Assembly: GCF_002234675.1 (NCBI RefSeq)
Contig: NC_019859.2
Location: 8,521,983-8,585,982 of the forward strand
From: Oryzias latipes
Taxonomy: Eukaryota > Chordata > Actinopteri > Beloniformes > Adrianichthyidae
Length of the DNA: 64,000 nt
Direction of reading: 5' to 3'
The notes under the pieces are model-generated. The model worked only from the letters and a program-made list of their open reading frames with translations, searched no databases and was not told where the DNA came from. Shown here piece after piece: positions 33,595-44,610 of this stretch. The first letter of the stretch is position 1. Each line of letters begins with the position of its first letter. The position numbers and the translations under genes were made by a program.

Positions 33595-36294
33595 CAGTGG
33601 TTCTCAAATGGGGGTACGCGTACCCCTGGGGGTACGTGGAGGTACTGCAGGGGGTACGTGACGCTTTTCAATATATCTATCTAAATCAGTAGGCTCATCC
33701 TAATAATAAATCTTGAGAAAAATTATTTTGTAAAAAGTTCGATAAAATATAAATATGCGTTCATGCACTGAATTTTATATTCAGTAATTAGTTTCAATAT
33801 CCTTTGAAATAAAACTGTGCCCCCCCCCCACACACACACCAAGTTAGTTTGACCCACTGACGGCACGCACTTATCAACGACCTGTCGTGACCATAACGCT
33901 GTAACTATGGAAGCGTGGTTAAAGCGCAGCAGCCATGCTGCTGAAAGTACAGATGGACAAGTGAAAAAGAAAACAAAACAAGAGGCGACGAAGTCCAGAA
34001 AGTACAATGAAGATTATGTTTTAATGGGATTTACGTCTGCGAGCTCTGACCCACCCCAGGCACTGTGTTTTTTTTGCGGGGAAAAGTTAGCAAACGCTAG
34101 CATGAAGCCGGCACACCTCCAGCGGCATCTCACCACAAAACATAGATGTCACGTTGGTAAGGCACCAGAGTTCTTCAGGAGAAAACTTTCTGAGTTCAAG
34201 TCATCCCAAGCCACAATGCGAAAAGTCTCCACTACATCAGCCAAAGCCCTGGAGGCTTCTTACGCGGTGTCTTTGCTTGTTGCTAAAGCCAAAAAACCCT
34301 TCACCATAGCGGAAGACCTACTGCTCCCCGCCGTTGTGGTATTGGCCGAAACTATGCTGGACAAAAAATCAGCGGATACATTCAAAACTGTGCCTCTGTC
34401 CAATGACACCGTTTGCCGCAGAATAGATACCATGGGCCCAGACATTATTGAACAAGTTGTGGGAAAACTTGGAGACTCATTTTCACTGCAGCTGGATGAA
34501 TCCACAGATGTGAGTGGACATGCGCAACTTGTTGCATTTGTGAGATACATCGACACGGACGACATCTGTGAACACATTCTATTCTGCAAAGAAATGGAGG
34601 GGCGAACAACCGGAGAGGACATTTTTAATGTCGTTAACATGTTTTTCACCAGAAACGCTATCAGCTGGAAATCCTGCAGCAGCGTCTGCACAGAGACGGC
34701 TGCATCAATGACGGGCAGCGCGAAAGGCCTCATAGCACGGATTAAAAAAGAAAATCCCAACATCAAGTGGACGCACTGTGTGATACACAGGGAAGCGCTA
34801 GCGTCCAAGAAAATGAGCCCTGCATTGCACGATGTTTTGAACCACAGCATTAAAGTTATAAACTTTATCAGGTCAAGGCCACTTAATGCACGTTTGTTCC
34901 GTAGCCTCTGTGAAAATACGGGAGCTGAACACACAGAACTGCTCCTGCATACTGAAGTACGCTGGCTGTCCCGTGGAAGAGTACTGAGCAGGCTGTTTGA
35001 GTTGCGAGCTGAAGTTCACACCTTCCTGACAGAGCACGGATCTCCCCATGCCACCATGTTTGAGAACACGGACTGGCTTGCAAAGCTTTGCTATCTGGCA
35101 GATATATTCAGGAAACTGAATGAACTGAACATGTCCCTGCAGGGCAAGGACACCAGCATCCTGAACCTGTATGACAAGGTGGGTGGTTTCCTGAAGAAAG
35201 CAGAGATGTGGAAAAGGGCATGTGATCAGGAGGATTTCACCTGCTTTCCTCAGTTGGATGTGTTTCTCTCAAATGAGGATGTGGCGACAGCTCCGGTGAA
35301 GTTAGTCATAGTGGGACATTTGGCTGCTAACTTGATCAGTGGTTTTCACTCCTACTTTCCTGACATGGATGAGAAATCTGTGCAGCTGGATTGGGTGAGA
35401 AACCCATTTCTCTTGTCTGAAGCAAACAGAAGCAAACTTCCTGTCACTCATCAGGAAAAACTGATGGAAGTATCATCTGACCGTGGCCTGCAGATGAAGT
35501 TTGGTGCATCCACTCTCACACAGTTTTGGCTGTGTGTGAGGCAGGAGCACCCTGAGCTGGGACAGAAAGCTTTGGAGCAGCTGCTACCGTTTGCATCCAC
35601 ATATTTATGTGAAGCCTCCTTCTCAGCAATGATGTTGATCAAAACGAAGCAAAGAAACAGACTGTGCCTGGAGAAGAGCTTGATCACTGCAGTTGCCTCC
35701 TTGCCACCAAGAATGACAAAGATCCTCAGTGAGGTGCAAGCACATATTTGTCATTGAATTGTATTGAGTACATTTTTTTCCTGTTCATAAATCAATGCCT
35801 GTTACATGTTGTTCAATTCAAGTCAAATGTTCAATGCAAAGTGATTCAAATGCAATCTTCTTTTTTTATCCTTAAAGAGTTAACACTAATTATTATTTGT
35901 GAGCAAATCTTTATTTATTAAGTTAATTTATTTTGTAAACTAAATATTATTTATTTATTATTAAGTTATAGATTTATTTCTGTGAACAGATCTTTGTTAT
36001 TCATGTATATTTTTTATTTTATTTATTATTAGCAGCATTTTGCACATTTGAGTTTTAACTGGTTTTATGCCTTCTGGTGGTCAACGTCTTCTGTTTTTCT
36101 TTTTTGTTTGTACATGCAATGTTTACCATATGAATGTTTTTGTCAGGTTCACTGTTGTTTGGCTTGAATAAATTTGACTTTACAGCACTGTACCTCTTTT
36201 TTCTTCCAAAAATGTTTTGCCCGTGTCAGGGGGTACTTGACTAAAAATATATTTCTAAGGGGGTACATAACTGAAGAAAGTTTGAGAACCACTG
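33595..36294 (+). mobile_element. hAT (Buster-type) DNA transposon, structurally complete
   Basis: Terminal inverted repeats start 'cagtggttctcaaa' at both ends (right end complement 'cagtggttctcaaactttc'). The 8-bp duplication CATTAATA is perfect at 33587-33594 and 36295-36302, and it fits the nnnTAnnn pattern reported for Buster-type hATs. The subterminal regions hold repeated 'gggggtac' words on both sides (33612-33660; 36229-36266), likely transposase binding sites. The 2.7-kb element has one uninterrupted transposase gene with its own AATAAA at 36167-36172. The perfect duplication and open frame suggest a recent insertion. Confidence 0.95.
33907..35757 (+). CDS. hAT transposase, ZBED5-like, intact 616-codon ORF
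   Basis: It would cut and paste its own element in the nucleus, and belongs to the hAT lineage that gave rise to the host gene ZBED5. A BED-type zinc finger has Cys 54 and Cys 57 (CFFC), then His 74 and His 79 (HLQRHLTTKH). The RNase H-like core has Asp 197 (LDESTDVSGHAQL), the insertion-domain CVIHRE motif (C-x2-H), and Glu 569 in YLCEASFSAMMLIKTKQR. The second catalytic position, normally Asp in 'CTDGA', is Glu 263 here (CTETAASMTG), so activity is doubtful although the frame is open. The C-terminal hAT dimerisation region (QKALEQLLPFASTYLCEASF) is present. It is a single exon, started at the first ATG of the frame, about 310 bases inside the left end. Confidence 0.93.
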   Translation: MEAWLKRSSHAAESTDGQVKKKTKQEATKSRKYNEDYVLMGFTSASSDPPQALCFFCGEKLANASMKPAHLQRHLTTKHRCHVGKAPEFFRRKLSEFKSSQATMRKVSTTSAKALEASYAVSLLVAKAKKPFTIAEDLLLPAVVVLAETMLDKKSADTFKTVPLSNDTVCRRIDTMGPDIIEQVVGKLGDSFSLQLDESTDVSGHAQLVAFVRYIDTDDICEHILFCKEMEGRTTGEDIFNVVNMFFTRNAISWKSCSSVCTETAASMTGSAKGLIARIKKENPNIKWTHCVIHREALASKKMSPALHDVLNHSIKVINFIRSRPLNARLFRSLCENTGAEHTELLLHTEVRWLSRGRVLSRLFELRAEVHTFLTEHGSPHATMFENTDWLAKLCYLADIFRKLNELNMSLQGKDTSILNLYDKVGGFLKKAEMWKRACDQEDFTCFPQLDVFLSNEDVATAPVKLVIVGHLAANLISGFHSYFPDMDEKSVQLDWVRNPFLLSEANRSKLPVTHQEKLMEVSSDRGLQMKFGASTLTQFWLCVRQEHPELGQKALEQLLPFASTYLCEASFSAMMLIKTKQRNRLCLEKSLITAVASLPPRMTKILSEVQAHICH

Positions 36295-36499
36295 CATTAA
36301 TACAAGCTAGTAAAAGGAAAAAATGAGGAAATACGGTTGTGGAAAAAAATAACGGGGATCAAACTTTGTTTGATTTTGACTTTTTTTCAGAGGCAGATTC
36401 CAACGTAGGTCTGGTCCAAAACCAAGCTGAGTGATTCAGAAGGAAACTCAAAAGTCTTAATATTCTTCTCAGACTTGACGAGCTTCAGTTTGTCATATT

Positions 36500-36580
36500 T
36501 TAAAGTTCAACACAACAAATCAAACTTTATAAGGCACTTTTTATACAACAGTAATGCAAAGCGCTTTACGGTGTTAAAAC
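36500..36580. repeat. fish repeat interrupted by the 36581-40270 element, left part
   Basis: The words 'caaactttataaggcacttt' and 'gcaaagcgctttacgg' belong to a common fish repeat. The sequence continues beyond the inserted element at 40277 ('aattaaatattaaatt'). Confidence 0.45.
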
Positions 36581-37284
36581 TACGGTGGCCCTGAAGTGCA
36601 AACCATTCAACAAATCACTCGATACAAAAACATTTTTAAGATCACAGCAACAATTTAAAAAGCGTATTACATTTTAGAAAACAAAACAAAATTTCAGAAA
36701 CCAAAACATAAAAAAGAAAAAAGAAAAAAAAGAAAAAAAGATTTCAGAAAACAAAATTAATTTCCAGAAAAAAAAAATGAAATAAAAAAAATGAAAACAT
36801 TTCAGAAAAACAAAATGAAATATTACAAAATGAAAACATTTCACAAAAAAAATTAATTTCCAGAAAACAAAATGAAATAAAAAAAATGAAAACATTTCAG
36901 AAAAACAAAATGAAATATTAAAAAATGAAAAACATTTCAGAAAAAAAATGAAATATTAAAAAATGAAAAACATTTCAGAACACAGAATGAATTTCCAGAA
37001 AACAAAACGAAATCTTCAAAAATGAAAAACATTTCCAAACCGGAAGAAGCAGGTACTATGGGACAACGCTGATTGGATGATGATGATTGTCAATCATTTG
37101 AACTGAAAAGTATTTTAAATGAAGCGACGACGGATTTTATCGTCCAAACAAAAATGTACCATGATAATTCCCGTATTTCCCATTTACATATTAAATCAAA
37201 AATGCAGCAAACAGATAATGAAGGTTTAAATTATTTTTTGAATATTTCGTCTGAAGCAGAACGGTCACCCGGAAGTAGTTTGTG
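36581..37284 (+). repeat. left long inverted repeat arm
   Basis: The outer 70 bases are unique sequence, followed by an A-rich array (about 36680-37030) of units like 'aacatttcagaaaaacaaaa' and 'tgaaatattaaaaa'. Then comes an inner block with 'ggtactatgggacaacgctg', 'attggatgatgatgattgtc' and 'acccggaagtagtttgtg'. Each block is found inverted in the right arm. Confidence 0.88.
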
Positions 37285-39585
37285 TGGATGACGTCCGTTC
37301 TGCAGGTAAACAAAGAAAGGGACGGTAAAACGTTAACATAAACTTTAATCTTTGAATATTTAGCGGATGTGATGACAGAACGCACCCAGAAATATCAACA
37401 CCAACCAGGTTTACAAATGTTTCAAAATGTCGTGAGAGGATTCTGTCTAAAGCAGCAGCTGCGAAGAAACGGGTGTTAAAGACGGCGCACATCAGGAAAT
37501 GCAGTCCCGCCATCCACAGATAAGGTATGGAGGCACATTTGTTTGATCTAATAAATGTAGCGTTAAACGTGATTTCTAGGTGGGTGTTTACAGACAGATC
37601 CAAGATCCTTCAGTCATACGTTAATGACAGGTTACCTCATCAGCTGGAGAGGGGGGGTCACGTGGGCAGGATTCTCAGACAGGTGTACCAGCAGCATAAA
37701 TCAGCAAAGCTGTCTGGTAGACTGCAGCAGTTTGTGTCTCAGAATAACATTTATGAATGCTTCTTATTCACACTATAAGATCTGTGACTTTAGAGTGTGT
37801 CAGTGCACAGAAACATGACAGTAAATGACTGGATGTGCACATCATCAGACACGTCCAGGTGTGTAACTAAAGGTGAAAAGTCTGTAGTGTAAAATAAATC
37901 TTTAAAAAAAACGTTTTAGTCTTTCAGGCAGAGGAGGAATTCCAAATTGTTTTAGAATGTATTTTTTATAAGACTGAAATAATGTATTTTATTCTGAGTT
38001 TGGTGTTTTGACCCCTCCCTAATGAATTTCTGGTTTAACCCATTTTCTCCTCATTTTGATGAACTCAACTTTTTCCTGAATGAAAGATGAACGGTAGCCG
38101 ATGTTTTTCTGTCAGGGATTTTTAATTTATTAATTTATTTCTGTCAGGGATTTCAAGAGCTGGAGCTGGAGTCCAGTGCAGAGGAAGCTGCAAGCATGTA
38201 CGAGCAGGAACTGGGGTCCCTTACCTGTGCATCTTCCTCTGGATGTGATGCTGAGCAGCAATGTGGACAAACCTTACCTGACATGACTCTTTTTGATATA
38301 GTTGTTAAGCACAAACAGACTTTTCCCAGATGCATTTTTTCCTCTAATGTGACTGACAGGTACGCTGAGTAAATGCTGAATGTAAACGTAACATTTGATT
38401 GACTGCATGAAGAAGCCCATAAAGGAAAATCCACAACTGTTTCTTTGTTTCTGTTACTGAATAACGTATTCATGTTAAGTTTTCAATAAATATACTGCAC
38501 TGCTATGAAACAAATTTGTTTATTTTCATATCCATTATTACAATCCTCACATCAGCATTCAGTTTTTTCATTGACAAAAAAACATTTCTAAACAACAGCT
38601 TTGAAAATCAAACATCATCTTTGTTAATAAAGCTTTAAAACCTAAAATGGTAAACATGGAAAAACTCTTAAATGAAGCAAGCCTAATATGAACATTTTAA
38701 ACTGGAGTTTTGCTTAAAGGAACATTAAGTTGTTTGGAGTTGTACAAGTGTTTGATGCGATTCCTCATAGATGTGATTTCCAGATCATCAGCCCGACGCT
38801 AAAGCCAGGAATTGTGCTTCGTTTTTCACTCCCCACTGCATCATTTACAACTAATCAGGCTTATGCAGCAGGTTAAAGACTTTTCTTTAAAGGACCTGCA
38901 ATTTAAAAAAAAAAAATTAGATATTAAGGTTAAATAATATTTATTGATTACATTGCACATAAATCATGGTGACTTGCCTGTACACTGCACAGTGATTAAT
39001 GACTTTAGTCTTTTTGAATTCCCATGTAGAGCTGCCATCTGTTCTTCTGCAGCACAAACCTTTCTGGAACTTCGCTTTGAGAAACTTCACCTGCAGAAAT
39101 ATCACATGTTAATTCAATTAAGTATTTTATAAACTTTAAAGTTCATTTTTAAGTTTCAGTATATGTGTATATGCATGGTTCTAAAATATACAATGCACTT
39201 AAATATTATTTCCCATAATTACTTGTTTACTGATTTCAGTCTTAAAGTCGATTTTTAGCAACACTGATGCCATATAATTACTGTAATTACTGTATAAATC
39301 ACAGAATCAGGCTGGCTCGGAGCTTTTTCTCTCATGTTGTCACCGAAAACGGGAACGGCTATCATGTGAAGACGGTTCGTCTCCATCGGGTTCTTTTTGC
39401 GCATGCGCAAGATAAAAAGAAATTATCTTTTCAAAGTAGCACTTTAACATCCTAAAATTAACATCCTTAGAGACATGTGACTGACAAAAGAAAAGATCAC
39501 AGAATTGATTCTTACCTAAAGATGATTGACAGCGTGAACCTCGCAGCCGTAGACATTAGCGCACAGCGTTCAAAGTAAAAGTGCT

Positions 39586-40270
39586 CACAAACTACTTCCG
39601 GGTGACCGTGTGTCAGGCGAAATGTTAAAAAAAAATTTTTAAAGTTCATTAACAGTTTGCTGCATTTTTTATTTGATATATAAATGGGAAATACGTGGAT
39701 TATTATAGTACATTGTTGTTTGGACGATAAAATCCGTCATCGCTTCATTTAAAATACTTTTCAGTTCAAATGATTGACAAAAATCATCATCCAATCAGCG
39801 TTGTCCCATAGTACCTGCCTCTTCCGGTTTGGAAATGTTTTTCATTTTTGAAGATTTCGTTTTGTTTTCTGGAAATTCATTCTGTGTTCTGAAATGTTTT
39901 TCATTTTTTAATATTTCATTTTTTTTCTGAAATGTTTTTCATTTTTTAATATTTCATTTTTTTCTGGAATTTTTTTTTTTTCTGAAATGTTTTTCATTTT
40001 TTAATATTTCCTTTTTTTTCTGGAATTTTTTTTTTTCTGAAATGTTTTCATTTTTTAATATTTCTTTTTTTCCTGGAAATTAATTTTGTTTTCTGAAATG
40101 TTTTTTTTTTTTGTCATTTTTGTTTTTCAAGTTTTGGTTTCTGAAATTTTGTTTTGTTTTCTAAAATGTAATGCTGCTTTTTAAATTTTTTTTTTAATTG
40201 TTGTTGTGATCTTAAAAATGTTTTTGTATCGAGTGATTTGTTGAATGGTTTGCACTTCAGGGCCACCGTA
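39586..40270 (-). repeat. right long inverted repeat arm
   Basis: Complement of the left arm: 'cacaaactacttccgggtga', 'aatcagcgttgtcccatagt', a T-rich array of 'tctgaaatgtttttcatttt' units (about 39838-40150), and the terminal 'cacttcagggccaccgta'. It is 19 bases shorter than the left arm, mainly from unit differences in the array. Confidence 0.88.
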
Positions 40271-40574
40271 TAAAACAATTAAATATTAAATTATAAAATG
40301 GGTAGAAAACCACGTACCTACATAGTAAAACATAAAATGAAATTATTTTGGCAATTTTGAAGTTAGCTAATCCCTACGAATGATTGGACAACCACAAAGA
40401 AGGAGGAACAACAGCAGACAGACAACAGGGTTGGCTGTTTTAGAATTCACTTTTCGAATTTTGTAATCGTGTACGCTATCCTGCTTGGAGGGTTTGTTTT
40501 TTTTAAGATGCTCAAAGTGTTTTTTTGTTGTGAAAAAAGACAGAGTTGTTCCTGTTTCAAAATGATGTGTGTAC

Positions 40575-42021
40575 TAGAGGGCTGCATTGGGATTGGGTCC
40601 CGCCGGGTCCCGCGGGACCCAACGCAAATCTCGCGGGATTGGGCGGTTTGAATTGTACTGCGGGCGGGAGCGGGCGGCAAAAAAAAAAACTCTGCGGGAT
40701 CAGTTTTGCCATGAATATCTCATGAATATATAATAGTGGACTACGTTAGGCTGTGCGGCTGTTGGAGTCTTATGTACTGAAGTTCCGTGAAGGCACCAGG
40801 TAGAGACGCCCAATGGCCACTGTCATCTAACCTGTTGTTGGGGGTGTGCAGCGCCCCGCCCCGCCTCTTAGAAATTGTGTTCTTTAAAGCCTGATACCGC
40901 GGTCGCGTATGGGCGGAGCTATCAGCTAAAGTTCTGGTCTGATCGCTGCATGGAGCGATGTGTGCATCAATGCATGGTAGACACGAAGAATGTGGAGAGA
41001 TCAGGTTTATTATTTTAAAGAGTTCTGCTTGGTAATCATCCCAGAGAAAGTCTCTGCTTCAACTCCCGCAGTGAAAGCTGCGTCTCAATCTGACGCTGTG
41101 TTTCCATCTCTCTGACAGAGTTTGAAGCCAAAGCCCCTCCCCCGCCTCTTTACCTGCTTTTCCTCTCTACCTGTTCACCTGTTCACATCTTCTGCAGCTT
41201 AGAGTTATTTTCCCCGCGCTCCCAGTGTGTTCTACACAGAGAGCGCAAAATACGCTCATAGCAGGTTAACACGTTAGTCGGAACGCTCTAGCGCAGCAGA
41301 AGGATGAAAGAGCTGTCAATCTATCTGGCAACACTGCGCGGGATAAGGAAGAAGCAGAGGTTTCCTGACAGGGACATGATGTCAGTTGATGAAGCAGAAA
41401 AGAACCTCAAACGAGGTTCATCGTGTTCAGATCTGCGTGCCAATGCCCCACTGAGGCGCAAAACAGCAAAAACGGGAAAAGGCTGAAGCTAAAAAAAAAA
41501 AATTATTTTTCCGTCTGGAAAAAATTAATTCATAGATTTTCAGCTCTGTTGAACCATTACAATGTTTTTCTTCCTGCAAATGACTTTGACCTGCATCTAT
41601 CCCAGCTGGTTCAGCGCGCTTCAGGCCGTCTGTCGTGGACAAACAATGTCGCGCACACACGCACACTTTTTTTACCGAACAGGATTTGTGAAAATATATT
41701 TAATGATTATGTTGCACATTACACAAAAGAGGAATGCATGAAAAGATGAGACTGGAGGAGGGACATGAATCTCTTTAATAATATCAATAAAAATACGTGT
41801 TTTTTTCTGCGGGACGGGAGACGATACAAAATCAATGCATCTCTATTACTGTGCGGGACTAAATTCTATGAGTTTTGCGGGTGCGGGCGGGAGTGGACAT
41901 ACATATTGCGGGTGCGGGCGGGAGTGTAACGCATACGTTGCGGGAGCGGGCGGGATTGGTCAGAAATTTGGCGGGTGCGGGCGGGAGCGGGATGAAGAAA
42001 ATAGTCCCGCGCAGGGCTCTA
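40575..42021. mobile_element. hAT-like element with GC-rich subterminal repeats
   Basis: The ends are 'tagagggctgca' and, as complement, 'tagagccctgcgcggga', matching the hAT TAGNG terminus. GTGTGTAC is perfectly duplicated at 40567-40574 and 42022-42029. Both ends are packed with 'gcgggagcgggcgg' / 'gcgggtgcgggcggg' repeats (40600-40680; 41810-42010). Short frames in the interior (41304-41486, e.g. MKELSIYLATLRGIRKKQRF; 41423-41749) have no recognised domain, so this 1.45-kb copy is non-autonomous. It lies only about 300 bases after the previous element. Confidence 0.85.
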
Positions 42022-42029
42022 GTGTGTAC

Positions 42030-44006
42030 CAAGCTGCAGTGGATGCAGTTTACTTTTTATGTATAAAGATTTGGATTGTTTCTTCACAGAGCATAAATAC
42101 ATGACCAAAGCTCAGGATGAAGCTGGTTCTAACGCACAACGGTTTCTAAAACCAGAGTGTTTTTCAGTGGCCAAAAGTCTGTTGAAAAAAAGGTTCTGCA
42201 AAAAGGATAGGAGTTTGTTTGGAGAAATGACTTTTTTTTGCAAACGCTATCATTAATGATGGTGCAAAGATACGTATGTTTACCATGTTTAACAGTTTTG
42301 GTTAAGCTTTTTAACTACAGCAGCAACTGTGAAGAAACACAGCAGACATTTAGCGTGCAAATGTAAATCTGTGAAGTATCGCCAATACCTGCAGAACCAC
42401 AGAGATGAGAGGACTAGAGAACCTCTGTCAAGTTTATATGATTGGGAGATGATTAAGTATGAGAAGAAATAAAACAAAAAAGATTACATTTATTTACAAA
42501 TAGAACCTAAAGAGGCTTCTGGAACATCCCATAAATCCTTGGATTTGATTGTTGGACTAAGTGTCATAAATATGAGGCCATATGCATTTTCTTTAAAGTT
42601 TCAGTGTCCACAACCTTTGCTGATTTCCAATTAAGAATCCAGCAAGAAGCATTTTCTGAGTGTTAAAATATTTTTGGATGTTTCATATTACAAATTATGA
42701 CTTTGCCTGCACTATTTTTTTTAACCAAATGTTTTGTTTTTGGTTTGTTTATTACAGATTACAGTTTGGAAACATGATGGCTGACAGATATGAAGTCAAA
42801 TCAGCAGATGGGTTTTGTGTTTTTCCGGCTCGATTCTGTGTTTTTTATCGTGTTGATCCACTGTGGAAGCCCATCTTAGGAAGGCTGACCTTGCCTCTCC
42901 AGTCAGGATGTGTTCAATAATCTGGTTGGTGTTTTATAGTTCAGTTTCTGTATTCATGATCTGCCGCAGTATATTTTCCTATTAGCAAAGCCAGATGAAG
43001 TGTGATGGGACGGAGAGCCGCTGGTCGGTGGAGGTGCTGCTCTGCCCGATAACTCCTCTGCCAGATAGCTTGCTCAGCCCACTGCCTATTCTCAGATTGG
43101 ACAGAGATATGAAACCAATAGAAGAGCATCGTCAGCTGCTGCTTACACCCAGATAGTTTAGTGTTTTAGGATGAATTCTGAGATTTCCTCTTTCAGCCCC
43201 AATTTTCTGCTGAGGGCAGAACAACAAGCTGTGAGGTCACCTCTGTTAATGTCATCAGTTGTTTGGTTCACAAGACTTGGACTCGTTGGACAGTTCGGAA
43301 AGGTTAAAATGAAACTAGACTAAGAAATCAGCACTCCGTGCTGCCATGGAGTGAACTGGAGTGATGATCTGGTATGGACTGGTGCTCTGGTACTCTCACC
43401 ATCACCCCTTCTTTACACAAGCACATTCAAATCTTGCTTGAGAGGCTAGTGATGCTTTGCCTACTAAAGCTCATCAGAGCACCACTTTGGCACTTTCTAC
43501 TTCACTTTGGTCCTGCATTTGTTGTGGGCGGGACCGCTGGCACGGAGTAAGCCAGCGCTCATTTCCTATCATTAATCCTTAGCTTACACTCTCTCCTGCT
43601 ACCTTACAGCCCCTGAACCCCCAACCTAACATTACTTGTGCAACAGAAATTGCGGGCAATATTGGAACTATCCAGCTGTACAGTTTCGAGCCAGATGCCA
43701 GCTCGGACAAGGAAAAGAAAGACATACATGGGTCTAGTCACCTACAAGTGGATGCACCAGAATGGAGCAGAGCAGTGTGGCCCGCCAACTGTAGTTTGTA
43801 TGGAACAACTACATACATTTTTTTTATCTGTTCCTGATTCACCACAGCTGAAAAATAAATATAATCAGAAATGCAGTTTTAGTCTTAATTTTCTTTATAT
43901 ATATATATATATATATATATATCCTCCATCATGAGAAAATTACCACAAGAACATGTTAAAAACACCAAAAACACCATTTTCATTGGAGTGGGTCTTTAAA
44001 AGTTCC
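42030..44006. other. intergenic, nothing recognised
   Basis: Mixed A/T-rich sequence. The frames at 42059-42256, 42660-42920 and 43638-43934 have no recognised protein or splice context. A (TA)n run lies at 43896-43922. Confidence 0.45.
43896..43922. repeat. (TA)n microsatellite
   Basis: About 13 TA units. Confidence 0.9.
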
Positions 44007-44213
44007 TTAACCTTTGTGCTATCCTAGGCACTTTGACAGTGGGAGTGAGGTCATCTAATCCACAAGACAGTGCGCTGAACTTTTTTCTTCAATGATTTGT
44101 GATCTTCACTGGTGTCCACGGATTACATGAAATCCTCTCCACCTTTATCCACCTCTGTGATGTCGGGGAGAACATGTCAGTGTTCATCTTGACCCTATAG
44201 GATAGCACAAGGG
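44007..44213. mobile_element. piggyBac-like MITE, second copy
   Basis: The left end TTAA (44007-44010) is followed by 'cctttgtgctatccta'; the right end is 'taggatagcacaaggg', a good inverted repeat. The interior words 'gacagtgcgctgaac', 'ggattacatgaaatcc' and 'cctttatccacctctgt' match the copy at 18155-18362. The right TTAA is lost (ATAC follows). Confidence 0.65.
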
Positions 44214-44309
44214 ATACCATGACCTGCCATGTGACAGACTGTGTTGCACAAAAAAAAGGTTTTAAATATTCACAATCATGTGATCATTGACTGTGCAGCC
44301 AAAAAAATG

Positions 44310-44610
44310 GTAAATGATAAATGGCGTATACCTATATAGCGCTTTTCTACCGTCCTCGAAGGCCCAAAGCACAGTCACAAACCCATTCACCCATTCACAC
44401 ACGGGTGGCGGCTCCGCTGCCGAACACTGGTGCCAACCTTCCACCAGAGGAAAGGTAGGGTTCAGTGCCCAAGGACACTTTGACACATGGGCGGGCAAGG
44501 CGGGTATTGAACTGTAATCATCCTATCAGGGGTCGACCGCCCTACCACTGCACGTCTTCTTTTTATTTTTAAAAACAACATTAAGGTATATCGTGTAAAG
44601 GCGAAAAGTA
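44310..44610 (+). repeat. fish interspersed repeat with extended tail
   Basis: It is a copy of the 1829-2112 family ('tatatagcgcttttctaccg', 'tggcggctccgctgccg', 'tcgaccgccctaccactgc'). It then continues with 'atttttaaaaacaacattaa' and 'ggtatatcgtg', a tail shared only with the copy at 48655-48950. Confidence 0.72.

Larger units (their letters stand above)
36581..40270. mobile_element. 3.69-kb DNA transposon with about 700-bp inverted repeats
   Basis: The ends are perfectly inverted: 'tacggtggccctgaagtgca' at 36581 and its complement finishing at 40270. TAAAAC flanks both ends (36575-36580 and 40271-40276), a perfect 6-bp target duplication. The inverted repeats run 36581-37284 and 39586-40270. 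Termini of TAC...GTA with a 6-bp duplication are, from memory, what is described for the IS3EU superfamily; this assignment is tentative. The interior 37285-39585 has no intact transposase, only short frames such as VFTDRSKILQSYVNDRLPHQ (37572 on) and FQELELESSAEEAASMYEQE (38151 on), which I cannot assign. Possibly a decayed autonomous copy or one carrying captured sequence. Confidence 0.88.

Noticed and set aside
34260..34934. Minus-strand 224-codon frame
   Set aside because: It lies entirely inside the hAT transposase gene on the other strand and has no recognised domain.
36674..36895. Phe-rich minus-strand frame
   Set aside because: It is low-complexity translation of the A-rich inverted repeat arm.
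36581..37030. CRISPR-like array of repeats
   Set aside because: The units are A-rich, uneven, have no unique spacers, and are mirrored in the opposite arm; the genome is a vertebrate.
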